Assembly: GCA_022448425.1 (NCBI GenBank) | Contig: JAKVCY010000159.1 | Span: 1 to 43,625 of the forward strand | Reading direction: 5' to 3' | Source of the DNA: Thalassotalea sp. | Lineage (GTDB): Bacteria > Pseudomonadota > Gammaproteobacteria > Enterobacterales > Alteromonadaceae | DNA length: 43,625 nt | Shown: positions 15,814 through 22,301 of the stretch, one piece after another | How positions within the stretch are numbered: the first letter of the stretch is position 1 | Layout of the letters: each line of letters begins with the position of its first letter | Program-made: the position numbers and the translations under genes | Notes under the pieces: model-generated | The model's input: the letters and a program-made list of their open reading frames with translations, nothing else | Told to the model about the DNA's origin: nothing | The model's database searches: none

Positions 15814-16697
15814 GCAGCTTCTCCTTGAAATGGCGCGCAGTCTGTGCCGCATCCGCTAAACAAATCGTCTTGCGCTTCATAGTCTTCTGAATCATCGTGC
15901 GCCCAAGGGATTAGCGTTGCGCAATATTCAAATAATTCATCAACTGATAAACCTTGTTTGTCTTTCGCGCCTTTTTTTGCTCTGAACATTTTACGTTCTG
16001 ACTCACCTTCTTTTGGTTTTACGTGCTTGTACTTTCTTTCAAGCTCTCTTGGTGTGTCATATATCTCAGGGTTATCTATGATTAATCGAGCGTGTTTGCG
16101 ATGGTCTTTTTTGTAGCACCACTTACAATTGCCTTCCCAACCTCTAAGGTTAAGGCGCTCAGGCTCGCCAACCCAAAAGCGGTTAACATGTGGCTTGGTG
16201 ATTTGCCAGTCAAAGGCCATAGGGTAATAGATGCCATTCAACTTGTAGTTTGGGCTAATGCGGTCAAGCTCATCAAAACGAATACCAATAGCGCGAATAA
16301 ATTGTGGCGGCTTACCCCACCCTATAGAGCGACAGTAACTAAGAATTGGGTTTTCTTTTAGTTCCCTAGTGCAGTGTAAGAAGTTGGGGTTGGGCAACCC
16401 ATATTCGCTACACAAATCATTAAAAATAGAATCGTCACGGCATGCTGTTTCAAAATTTACTATCTTGTGTGTTGACGATTTCCATTCATTTTTGTGTATA
16501 ACTGCCTCAAGCCAAACAATAGGTAGCTCGTATCGAGTCTCTAGAAGATGGACGAACTCTAACGTTTCTTCGTTTTCTTGCCCTGTGTTGACAAACGGGA
16601 AAATGGTTTCAATGCCTGCGCTTAATTCATCACGAAGGCGTAATGCCATGTATGCACTAGTTTCGCCGCCACTAACTGGAATGCAAAGCCTATTCAT
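15810..16697 (-). CDS. PAPS-reductase-like adenine nucleotide alpha-hydrolase
   Basis: 295 aa. The PP-loop is CIPVSGGETSAYMA near residues 5-18 (Glu where many relatives have Lys), followed by FPFVNTGQENEETLEFV, which is normal for phage PAPS-reductase-like proteins. Cysteines occur at CTREL, CKWCYKKDH and the C-terminal GCGTDC, suggesting metal or Fe-S binding. True sulfate reduction is unlikely; a role in nucleotide or DNA sulfur chemistry or AMP-activation is possible. ATG 16697 with GGGGGG upstream is preferred over the TTG at 16721. Confidence 0.85.
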   Translation of the reverse strand: MNRLCIPVSGGETSAYMALRLRDELSAGIETIFPFVNTGQENEETLEFVHLLETRYELPIVWLEAVIHKNEWKSSTHKIVNFETACRDDSIFNDLCSEYGLPNPNFLHCTRELKENPILSYCRSIGWGKPPQFIRAIGIRFDELDRISPNYKLNGIYYPMAFDWQITKPHVNRFWVGEPERLNLRGWEGNCKWCYKKDHRKHARLIIDNPEIYDTPRELERKYKHVKPKEGESERKMFRAKKGAKDKQGLSVDELFEYCATLIPWAHDDSEDYEAQDDLFSGCGTDCAPFQGEAA

Positions 16698-16836
16698 AAA
16701 CCCCCCAAACAACACCGACAAGCATTAGCAAACAGCCTATTAAGCCAATAACGAAAGCAGCATCAACAATTTTAATGTCTCTATCATTTTTCTTGCAATG
16801 TCCCACTTGTGCTGCCCGCTTATCATCGTTACTCAT
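16690..16836 (-). CDS. Small single-pass membrane protein, 48 aa
   Basis: ATG 16836, with AAAGG at a suitable distance, opens a 48-aa frame: a basic cytosolic N-terminus (MSNDDKRAAQVGHCKKND) and one strong membrane helix (VIGLIGCLLMLVGVVWGVY). It ends 8 bp inside the PAPS-reductase-like gene, so the two are coupled. Function unknown. Confidence 0.7.
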   Translation of the reverse strand: MSNDDKRAAQVGHCKKNDRDIKIVDAAFVIGLIGCLLMLVGVVWGVYE

Positions 16837-16842
16837 AATCCT

Positions 16843-18249
16843 TTACCCCTCGAACTTATCTGAAAACTTTTTAGCTTTGGGCACATCACCCACAATCTGG
16901 CGGTTAGCAAGTGGTTTGAACTCGCTGTACTCACCACGGAAAACAGAACCTACCATCCCAATTTCACCCATTCGGCATTTGCCTATGATGATTTCGGCTA
17001 GGCCTTTGTCTTGGCTGTTCTCGTTGTAAACCTCATCGCGATAGATAAAAATTATCTTGTCTGCGTCTTGCTCAATCTGCCCAGACTCGCGTAGGTCTGA
17101 GTTAATTGGTCGCTTGTTATTGCGAGTTTCAAGTGAGCGAGAAAGCTGGCTCAACACAAGGAACGGGCAATCGAACTCTTTAGCCAACGCTTTAATGCCG
17201 CGGCTAATTTCACTGATTTCGTTCACTCGGTTGTCTGTTTTGCTATGGCCGCGAATTAATTGAAGGTAATCAGCCATTATCAACGTAGGCTTTCCGTGCT
17301 TTTTTTGGTACCGGCGCAACTCTAAGCGCATGCGCGGTATAGTCATGTAAGCATCGTCAATTACTGATAGGTGCGTTTCCTTCAGCTGCGCCATTACGTT
17401 AGAGACTCGCGACCAATGTTCATCAGTCATACCCGCCTCTAGATCACCAGGGCGTTGAATTGACGAAATAGGCACTTGCCCAATGGAAGATAGAAGCTTG
17501 TAGATAAGCTGTTGGCGTGGCATTTCCATACTGAAAACAATTGGCTTGCCGCCGTTTACTGCTTCACTGGCTACCATGTTCATTGCTAGTGTGGTTTTAC
17601 CCATCGATGGGCGTGCCGCTAAAACAATCATGTCAGCTGGTTCTAAACCGTTTATCTTCTTATCTAGGTCTTTAAGGCCCGTAGATATTCCAGCTATTTC
17701 GCTGCCTGAATTGATGCGCGCTTCTAACTCATCAATGGCTGAACCAATAGCGGCTTCGATTGAGTAATCTGATTCATTTGTACAAAGCTTTTCAGTTACA
17801 TCACCTAAGCGCTTTTCAGCGTTGCCAAGTATCTCAATTACATCAGACCCATCTGAGTTGTAGCACTGCTCTTGAATGTCATGTGTTGCAGCAATTGCCT
17901 GACGCTGTAGCGAGCGGTTGCGAACTGTATTTGCATAGGTCATTAGGTTCGCTGTTGAAGGAACATTGCGCACTAGTTCGTAAACGTAAGTGTCACCACC
18001 AACGTCTTCTAACCAATGCTTGTGCATCAGGAAATCAGGCAAAGTGATTAAGTCTACTGCGCGGCCAGAGCCAATCATTTCAGTAATAGCACGGTAAATT
18101 AGGCCATGCGCACGGCTGTAGAAATCGCCATCGTTTAAAATTGGTGCTACAGCATCAAACAACTCGTTATTACTTAAGATGGCACCTAGTACACCTTGCT
18201 CAGCTGTCGTACTGTGCGGCGGGATTCGAAGTGTTTCAGAATTACTCAC
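16843..18249 (-). CDS. dnaB: Replicative DNA helicase, DnaB family
   Basis: 468 aa. N-terminal DnaB domain (AEQGVLGAILSNNELFD, YRAITEMIGSGRAVDLITL) and a C-terminal RecA-like motor: Walker A ARPSMGKTTLA near residue 215, VFSMEMP, Walker B with IMADYLQLI, LSQLSRSLE, and an arginine finger region LRESGQIEQDAD. It unwinds the fork ahead of host polymerase. The GTG at 18249 (GGAGGG 8 bases upstream, overlapping the initiator stop) is preferred over the GTG at 18264. The phage brings its own helicase rather than a lambda P loader. Confidence 0.95.
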   Translation of the reverse strand: MSNSETLRIPPHSTTAEQGVLGAILSNNELFDAVAPILNDGDFYSRAHGLIYRAITEMIGSGRAVDLITLPDFLMHKHWLEDVGGDTYVYELVRNVPSTANLMTYANTVRNRSLQRQAIAATHDIQEQCYNSDGSDVIEILGNAEKRLGDVTEKLCTNESDYSIEAAIGSAIDELEARINSGSEIAGISTGLKDLDKKINGLEPADMIVLAARPSMGKTTLAMNMVASEAVNGGKPIVFSMEMPRQQLIYKLLSSIGQVPISSIQRPGDLEAGMTDEHWSRVSNVMAQLKETHLSVIDDAYMTIPRMRLELRRYQKKHGKPTLIMADYLQLIRGHSKTDNRVNEISEISRGIKALAKEFDCPFLVLSQLSRSLETRNNKRPINSDLRESGQIEQDADKIIFIYRDEVYNENSQDKGLAEIIIGKCRMGEIGMVGSVFRGEYSEFKPLANRQIVGDVPKAKKFSDKFEG

Positions 18250-19130
18250 GCTTGTTCCCTCCACTGCTTGTTTGAAAGGAATTTAGCAGGCCACATTTTT
18301 TCGTGATTGAAGTAATCAGATGTTTGGTTAGTTCCTTGCTTGCTGGCAATGTCTTGGTGCGCTTCTAGTGCAAAGGCGCACATCTGGTTCACTTCGGCTT
18401 TGAATGCTTCAACGCCTACGCGGTTGATGTAGCTGTCAGTGAAAAGCTTTGCAAAGTTGTTGGTGTAAGTCTTCTCCTTGGGCGCCTTGTTTTTAAGACC
18501 TACAAGGTCTTTGCATTCTGCCCATTTCTTCCAGAAGTAGTTGAATGCGTTTTTACGAAGTTCAGAGTGCACAGGCGGGGTCGCAGACCCTGCATAATCT
18601 TTATTATTGTTAAGATCATTATTGTTTTTATGTGTGGCTTGGGGTGTGGTTTGAGATGTGGTTTTACCTCCCCTCAAAACCTTTAAATCCGTACTGTTTG
18701 GTGTGGTTTGGGGTGTGGTTTGTGGTGTGGTGCAATTTTGCCACTTTTCCCACCCATTAAAACCTATAACAAAACCAATATGGACAGAACCATTTTTTAG
18801 TGGTTTTGTGTATACCTGAGACAAAGACTTAAACTTTTTGATAATTCGACGGGCATGTTCTTTATCTTTAATACCTTTAAACATTCCTACTATTTGAGGA
18901 TAATCAATTGCCCACTCACCTGATTCAAGGTGTACTGGCTGACCTTTGTAAACGATATCTCTTGGTTTATGCTGAACAGTTGACAGTAGCTTTATAAAAA
19001 CACTGTAAGCCAACTCATCAGATGACCATGGTTGATCGTTAATATCCCTCCAAAGATTTACATAACCGTTCTTGCTGGGCATTACTCGCTGCCCCTCATG
19101 TAATTGATAGACATTGGCTTGGTTACCCAT
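18246..19130 (-). CDS. O: Replication initiator, lambda O-like
   Basis: 294 aa. The N-terminus (GYVNLWRDINDQPWSSDELAYSVFIKLL) has the form of phage replication protein O winged-helix domains. The middle is a Thr/Pro/Gln tract of TTPQ repeats encoded by the iterons, then an Asn-rich linker. The C-terminal half is helical (NAFNYFWKKWAECKDL; MWPAKFLSNKQW) and would contact the helicase. Place just before dnaB and the origin inside its own gene follow the lambda O plan. Confidence 0.85.
   Translation of the reverse strand: MGNQANVYQLHEGQRVMPSKNGYVNLWRDINDQPWSSDELAYSVFIKLLSTVQHKPRDIVYKGQPVHLESGEWAIDYPQIVGMFKGIKDKEHARRIIKKFKSLSQVYTKPLKNGSVHIGFVIGFNGWEKWQNCTTPQTTPQTTPNSTDLKVLRGGKTTSQTTPQATHKNNNDLNNNKDYAGSATPPVHSELRKNAFNYFWKKWAECKDLVGLKNKAPKEKTYTNNFAKLFTDSYINRVGVEAFKAEVNQMCAFALEAHQDIASKQGTNQTSDYFNHEKMWPAKFLSNKQWREQA
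18595..18734. other. ori: Replication origin: six iterons plus AT-rich element inside the O-like gene
   Basis: Plus-strand iterons of consensus GGTGTGGTTTG start at 18631, 18643, 18655, 18700, 18712 and 18724. Within each group of three the period is exactly 12 bp, and the groups are 45 bp apart. The flank at 18595-18630 is AT-rich, suited for duplex opening. Lambda ori has the same order: iterons, then AT-rich DNA, inside gene O. The 12-bp repeats also encode TTPQ in the protein, so part of the regularity could be protein-driven. Confidence 0.82.
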
Positions 19131-19308
19131 TAGCTTTCGCCTCCGCTGCCAAGATGTTTATAGTTGCATCCAGCTCAGCTATTAGGCGTTCACAATCAGC
19201 AGCTGTAAGGCGTAATACCTTACCCACCTGATTGGTTCGCAAGAACACTTGGCCACCCTGGGCGGCAATGGTGTAATTGGGGTTGTTAAATTTGGTTAAT
19301 TCACTCAT
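19123..19308 (-). CDS. Hypothetical protein upstream of the initiator
   Basis: 61 aa: a beta-rich N-terminal half (YTIAAQGGQVFLRTNQVGKVLRL) and a C-terminal helix (CERLIAELDATINILAAEAKA). GAGG precedes the ATG. It overlaps the O-like gene by 8 bp and is probably co-expressed. No family recognised. Confidence 0.65.
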   Translation of the reverse strand: MSELTKFNNPNYTIAAQGGQVFLRTNQVGKVLRLTAADCERLIAELDATINILAAEAKANG

Positions 19309-19331
19309 AATTACCTCGAACTCTATGGTTC

Positions 19332-19371
19332 AAACCCCGCTAATTGCTTTCGTCGGCATGCGGGGTTTTTT
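19332..19371 (+). terminator. Hairpin with T tract, plus-strand orientation
   Basis: AAACCCCGC (19332-19340) pairs with GCGGGGTTT (19360-19368), followed on the plus strand by six T in total. In the leftward direction only three T follow the stem, so it is a stronger terminator rightward. It would end a rightward transcript antisense to the replication operon (compare lambda OOP RNA) or form part of the leader of the replication genes. Confidence 0.6.
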
Positions 19372-19429
19372 ATTGCCTGTAACAATCACATTTTGATTTG
19401 TGAGTGTTTTAAGTAACCCGTAACGTGGG

Positions 19430-19579
19430 TTAGTCGAAAGCGCTGACCGGCACTGAACCCCGGCATAGTGGCGTAATGATGTAACGAACTAATCCTTTTG
19501 CTTCACCCGCGAAAGGCGCTACTCGGGCCGTCAGTGAATCCCATCCATCCACTCGCTTCTGCTGTGCATCAGTCTGCAC
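19430..19579 (-). CDS. Possible small ORF in the leader region (low confidence)
   Basis: In the 400-bp gap between 19308 and 19708 one leftward frame is open from about 19640 to 19430. From a GTG at 19579 it would give 49 aa, with DAQQKRVDGWDSLTARVAPF and a EAKGLVRYIITPLCRG segment. There is no ATG in frame and no clear ribosome binding site, so it may be a relic or a conserved RNA that happens to be open. Confidence 0.25.
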   Translation of the reverse strand: MQTDAQQKRVDGWDSLTARVAPFAGEAKGLVRYIITPLCRGSVPVSAFD

Positions 19580-19707
19580 ATTCAACGCTTTGGTGTTAGC
19601 TCTATTCTGATAACGTCCTCTAACGGCCTTTACGCGTGACTAATTCAAAGCCAACATCGTTTTATCACCTCGGCACAGGGCAAGAGCTAACAGCAAAAAG
19701 TTAACGA

Positions 19708-19887
19708 CTAACCCAAAGCTGCTCGCACAAGGCAATCTTTAGCTTCGAGTAACTTTCTTAGCCCTGCACTTTTCTCTCCCCCATCAGGAAGTTCTTCATT
19801 CATCTTGCGTGCTACATCACCAATCGGCTTGCTTACAGCTTGTAGCTTTTCTGGTAGATGTTCGTAATCGAAATATTTCATGTTCAT
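19708..19887 (-). CDS. Acb2/Tad1-hairpin-like small protein (possible anti-CBASS sponge)
   Basis: 59 aa, predicted as a helical hairpin: HLPEKLQAVSKPIGDVARKM, a turn with PDGGEKS, then AGLRKLLEAKDCLVRAAL. This matches the short phage family with a xLP...R.L...LP....R..AL.KL.EA...A..A pattern that I associate with the Acb2/Tad1 hairpin domain, whose members bind cyclic oligonucleotides and block CBASS. ATG 19887 has AAAGG upstream, so the longer frame to 19956 is not needed. Family assignment is from memory and could be wrong; many members are unstudied. Confidence 0.6.
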   Translation of the reverse strand: MNMKYFDYEHLPEKLQAVSKPIGDVARKMNEELPDGGEKSAGLRKLLEAKDCLVRAALG

Positions 19888-20171
19888 AAATAACCTTTCT
19901 ATTTTTCTGTTAAACGCTTTGATGAAGATGGTGCGCAAGCGTCCAGTGAGCCCCAACGTTGCGCGATATAGGCCCTATCAAACCACCTTCTCAAAACGCC
20001 TTGTCTCTCCAAGTGTCACCCGTTTATCGCCACCATTCAGGTTACTGGCCCATGTCCGGGGAAAACCGACCCCTCCGGCTTACGCATCGTTTATCTGATT
20101 GTCCTCACCTATTTGGACTGAGGTTCTAGCGGTACAATCAGGACGTTTAAAGCGCTACGTCAAACGCTATA
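19888..20171 (-). other. Structured leader region without a clear gene
   Basis: About 280 bp between a terminator and the Acb2-like gene. Leftward RNA could fold CTGATTGT...ACAATCAG (8 bp) around CCTCA...TGAGG (5 bp) at about 20100-20144, then CCGGAGGGG...CCCCGG around 20045-20070. Several short frames are open across it but break repeatedly; none has a convincing start. It could hold an antitermination (nut or put-like) RNA, a small RNA, or a decayed gene. Confidence 0.4.
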
Positions 20172-20202
20172 AAATTAAAAAACGGCTACAAACTGCGTAG
20201 CC
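20172..20202 (-). terminator. Intrinsic terminator after the Cro-like operon (tR1-like)
   Basis: Read leftward: GGCTAC, loop GCAGTTT, GTAGCC, G, then six T. It lies about 15 bp after the stop of the 25-aa gene and before the replication genes, the place of lambda tR1. Replication genes downstream would need read-through or antitermination. Confidence 0.8.
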
Positions 20203-20216
20203 AAAGTCTCGGTAAA

Positions 20217-20294
20217 TTAAGCGGCCTTTCTCATAGGTTCGTGATCAGGCTTAGGTGCTGCTTTACGGCTTGGGAATGTGATTACTTTGCTCAT
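20217..20294 (-). CDS. 25-aa basic peptide
   Basis: ATG 20294, preceded by AGAGG, opens a 25-codon frame starting MSKVITFPSRKAAPKP and ending in MRKAA. Peptides beginning with M-x-x-VITFP and a basic tail recur in proteobacterial phages. It lies between the Cro-like operon and the terminator. Function unknown. Confidence 0.55.
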   Translation of the reverse strand: MSKVITFPSRKAAPKPDHEPMRKAA

Positions 20295-20308
20295 ACTAAA
20301 AACCTCTG

Positions 20309-20635
20309 CTATTGTTTGTTTTCAACTGATTGAGAAAAGGAATATTCATGATCGAAAATACGGAAATCCCCATCCCCTGCCAGAAATGCGGTGCAAAGAC
20401 TAAGAAACCCATCAGTTGGTTGAAGACCAATCCCGATTTCACCTGCAGTTGTGGTGCCGTCACCGAAATTGACGCGACTCGCCTTAACCAACAAATCGCC
20501 AGTATCGAGAAGGAACTGAAATCGTTCAGCAAACTGTTCGGTAAACGGTGATGTTTCTTTAGCATCTGATACCACAGCAAGCAGCTGACTAACTTTGTCA
20601 GAGTTGACGCTCATTTTAAGCTGGGCTGGTTTCAT
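20309..20635 (-). CDS. Gene downstream of cro, overlapped antisense by the zinc-ribbon gene
   Basis: 108-aa frame, ATG overlapping the Cro-like stop (ATGA), so the N-terminus (KPAQLKMSVNSDKVSQLLAVV) is probably translated. But residues ~29 onward are exactly the antisense of the plus-strand zinc-ribbon gene 20348-20551. Either this is a real gene overlapped on the other strand, or a shorter gene of about 40 codons into which the moron inserted, leaving an accidental open frame. I favour the second. Confidence 0.4.
   Translation of the reverse strand: MKPAQLKMSVNSDKVSQLLAVVSDAKETSPFTEQFAERFQFLLDTGDLLVKASRVNFGDGTTTAGEIGIGLQPTDGFLSLCTAFLAGDGDFRIFDHEYSFSQSVENKQ
20348..20551 (+). CDS. Zinc-ribbon protein, plus-strand moron
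   Basis: 67 aa. A zinc ribbon is formed by CQKC (residues 11-14) and CSC (34-36), followed by a coiled-coil-like helix (NQQIASIEKELKSFSKLFG). AAAAGGA precedes the ATG 20348. It lies on the strand opposite to its neighbours in the early leftward operon. Codon use differs: six of seven Ile codons are ATC and all four Pro codons CCC. These are features of a recently gained moron gene. Function unknown, probably nucleic-acid or protein binding. Confidence 0.7.
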   Translation: MIENTEIPIPCQKCGAKTKKPISWLKTNPDFTCSCGAVTEIDATRLNQQIASIEKELKSFSKLFGKR

Positions 20636-20871
20636 GCTGCTTGTTCCTTCTCTGCTTTTTCGGAAGCTGCTTCAGGTGGGAAAACTGTGTCTAGCGAACA
20701 TTTCACACCCAATCTATTTAAAGCCCACACGATTTCACGACTCTCTTTAAGCCCTGGCTTGCGAATGTTGTTTTCGTAATTGCGCAGGCGGCTCGGTAGC
20801 CATCCAAGTGAGTCAGCTAGCGTTTGGCCTGATATTTTTTTTGATTCGCGCAGTTCTTTTATAATGTTCAT
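20632..20871 (-). CDS. cro: Cro-like XRE-family repressor
   Basis: 79 aa. HTH domain in the N-terminal half: ELRESKKISGQTLADSLG, recognition helix LPSRLRNYENNIRKPGLKE, then IVWALNRLGVKCSLD. It is the first gene of the leftward early operon, divergent from the CI-like gene, behind a near-consensus promoter carrying the operators. Expected to repress both early promoters during lytic growth. Confidence 0.8.
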   Translation of the reverse strand: MNIIKELRESKKISGQTLADSLGWLPSRLRNYENNIRKPGLKESREIVWALNRLGVKCSLDTVFPPEAASEKAEKEQAA

Positions 20872-20879
20872 GTGACACC

Positions 20880-20894
20880 TTCACTAAATGTAAC
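20880..20894. promoter_or_regulatory. Operator A
   Basis: TTCACTAAATGTAAC, a degenerate copy of the 15-bp palindrome TTCACG-N3-CGTGAA. It lies between the Cro -10 element and the cro start, where bound protein would block the start of transcription. Confidence 0.55.
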
Positions 20895-20897
20895 TCA

Positions 20898-20926
20898 ATT
20901 ATTCACGCTACGTGACACATTGTCAA
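20898..20926 (-). promoter_or_regulatory. Leftward early promoter (pR-like) for cro and replication genes
   Basis: Read leftward: -35 TTGACA (20926-20921, perfect consensus), 17-bp spacer, -10 AATAAT (20903-20898, five of six). Operator B fills the spacer, so repressor binding excludes RNA polymerase. Confidence 0.88.
20902..20916. promoter_or_regulatory. Operator B
   Basis: TTCACGCTACGTGAC, the 15-bp operator with one mismatch between arms, in the spacer of the leftward early promoter. It overlaps a second perfect palindrome, TGACA-CAT-TGTCA (20913-20925), covering the -35 box. Confidence 0.75.
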
Positions 20927-20967
20927 ACAGTTGTATTGAAAAATATATTCAAAGTTGATTCGCTTGC

Positions 20968-20982
20968 GACACGTTTTGTGCT
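20968..20982. promoter_or_regulatory. Operator C
   Basis: GACACGTTTTGTGCT, with CACG-TTT-TGTG core. It overlaps the -35 of the cI promoter, which suggests negative autoregulation or Cro shut-off of cI. Confidence 0.65.
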
Positions 20983-21004
20983 ATTTTAGAATGGTCACTA
21001 TAAA
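20976..21004 (+). promoter_or_regulatory. Promoter of the CI-like gene
   Basis: -35 TTGTGC, 17-bp spacer, -10 TATAAA. It reads rightward into 21033. The weak -35 sits in operator C, so the promoter may depend on or be blocked by operator-bound protein. Confidence 0.65.
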
Positions 21005-21032
21005 AATTTAGAATGTTTAAGGAACGTGGATA

Positions 21033-21497
21033 ATGGCTGAACCATTAAAGCAGGCGCGACAAGACCCGCTGGTTAAAAAGGAAATTAGTGAAAGGTTTAA
21101 AGAAGTTGTTGAACGCTCTGGCCTAGACCCTTCAGTAATAAATTTTCGTTGCGGCTGGAAGGCGAGAACCAGAATAAACAACTATATCAGTGGAGCTAGA
21201 ACACCTGGTGCACAAGAGCTAATTGAGCTTGATAAGGTTATGTACCCTATTATGGGCGAGTATGTAAGCTTCTATATTTTGCATGGCAAGCATGCCAGTG
21301 ACGTAAAAGAAGGCGTGGTTAGTGGTGGCGTAAGTAATGCTGCGGTAAACCGAGCGCTTTCAGGTTTGCTAAACGATTATGTTGAAATGGGAAGGTTGGT
21401 GGCCGAACCGAAGCTGACCACCTCAAAGATACTTTTAGACTTTAATGAGTTCTACCTTCCTCGCGAGGTGAAGAACGATAATCATCAAGAAAGCTAA
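21033..21497 (+). CDS. cI: CI-like phage repressor without a LexA peptidase domain
   Basis: 154 aa. The N-terminal half looks like a divergent XRE HTH (FKEVVERSGLDPSVINFRCGWKAR, then RINNYISGARTPGAQELIELDKVM); the C-terminal half is helical with no Ser/Lys peptidase signature, so RecA-triggered self-cleavage is unlikely. AAGGA precedes the ATG. It is divergent from the Cro-like gene across an operator-rich intergenic region. Induction probably uses an antirepressor or other signal. Its 3' end overlaps the opposing gene by 56 bp. Confidence 0.75.
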   Translation: MAEPLKQARQDPLVKKEISERFKEVVERSGLDPSVINFRCGWKARTRINNYISGARTPGAQELIELDKVMYPIMGEYVSFYILHGKHASDVKEGVVSGGVSNAAVNRALSGLLNDYVEMGRLVAEPKLTTSKILLDFNEFYLPREVKNDNHQES

Positions 21498-21768
21498 CCC
21501 CTGAAATTTTTGACATTCTAACTCTCGAAACTCTTCTGGCCTCGCAGTTCTGCAAGGCCAATTTTCTCCATTCAGACAGCTGATGCATTTGAGTGTCAGA
21601 CTTACCGTTGTATATAGCCTCGTACATATCAAGCAATTGCTCAGCGCTTTTCACGCCAGATTCGCAATCTGAAGCGCTGCGAGATTCAGAGGTGAAATAT
21701 CTGTATAGCTTAATCATAGCAAAGCCACCAAGAATCAAAGAAACTGAGAAGAATTCTACTGCATACAT
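21442..21768 (-). CDS. Membrane-anchored protein, third gene of the rex-position cassette
   Basis: 108 aa. One N-terminal membrane helix (VEFFSVSLILGGFAMIKLYRYF), then a soluble charged part with a helix (GVKSAEQLLDMYEAIYNG) and an Arg-rich end (CEARRVSRVRMSKIS). I start at ATG 21768 because a full AAGGAGG Shine-Dalgarno lies just upstream; the frame upstream of that overlaps gene two. Its 3' end runs tail-to-tail into cI. No family recognised. Confidence 0.7.
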   Translation of the reverse strand: MYAVEFFSVSLILGGFAMIKLYRYFTSESRSASDCESGVKSAEQLLDMYEAIYNGKSDTQMHQLSEWRKLALQNCEARRVSRVRMSKISGVSFLDDYRSSPREEGRTH

Positions 21769-21770
21769 GG

Positions 21771-22301
21771 TTAACTTACCTCCTTGGTAGACTTCAACAA
21801 TCCATGGCATATAGATATTGCCTGCCAGATCACAACAATTGTGATTATGCAATTTATGGCTGGAATGCCGTTCTTATAAAAGAACCCAAATGAATTTAGC
21901 TCTAATATGTACCTATCGCAGTACCTTATGAGCTGCATCAACCCCATAACAGCGTATGAAATTAATATGGTGTCTGTGCAATAGCAACTAGCTAGCGAAA
22001 ACCGCTTCAAAACCCAAAATACGACAAATAATAAAACCCAGTCACTTAACGCAAAGCCTAAATACCAAAGAGCTGCCACCAATTCTTTCAGTGAGTTGTC
22101 ACCAAACATAGAGCCTATCAAAAGCTCCCAGCATATTTGCAAGCAGGCCATTAAGATGGTTAAAAACAAGACCGGTTCAAACGAAGATCTTTTTATAAGG
22201 TAGTGAGGGAATAAAAATCTAAAAACTGAAGTTGTGAGAAGCGCCACAAGCCAGATAGCTAATGACGCTTTACTAAAATTAGTCAGGTACTCATATATCA
22301 T
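21771..22301 (-). CDS. Polytopic membrane protein, second gene of the rex-position cassette
   Basis: 176 aa with about five membrane segments: ~10-30, ~42-62, ~72-98, ~106-126 and ~148-168, rich in Leu, Ile, Trp and Cys, with short loops. The start overlaps the stop of the secreted-peptide gene (4 bp), so the two are coupled. Lambda RexB, a small polytopic ion channel, occupies the comparable map position; there is no visible sequence similarity. A sensor or channel role is an inference from the cassette. Confidence 0.7.
   Translation of the reverse strand: MIYEYLTNFSKASLAIWLVALLTTSVFRFLFPHYLIKRSSFEPVLFLTILMACLQICWELLIGSMFGDNSLKELVAALWYLGFALSDWVLLFVVFWVLKRFSLASCYCTDTILISYAVMGLMQLIRYCDRYILELNSFGFFYKNGIPAINCIITIVVIWQAISICHGLLKSTKEVS

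Noticed and set aside
21033..21497. LexA-type self-cleaving repressor
   Set aside because: No Ala-Gly cleavage site and no Ser/Lys dyad are visible, and the C-terminal half is too short.
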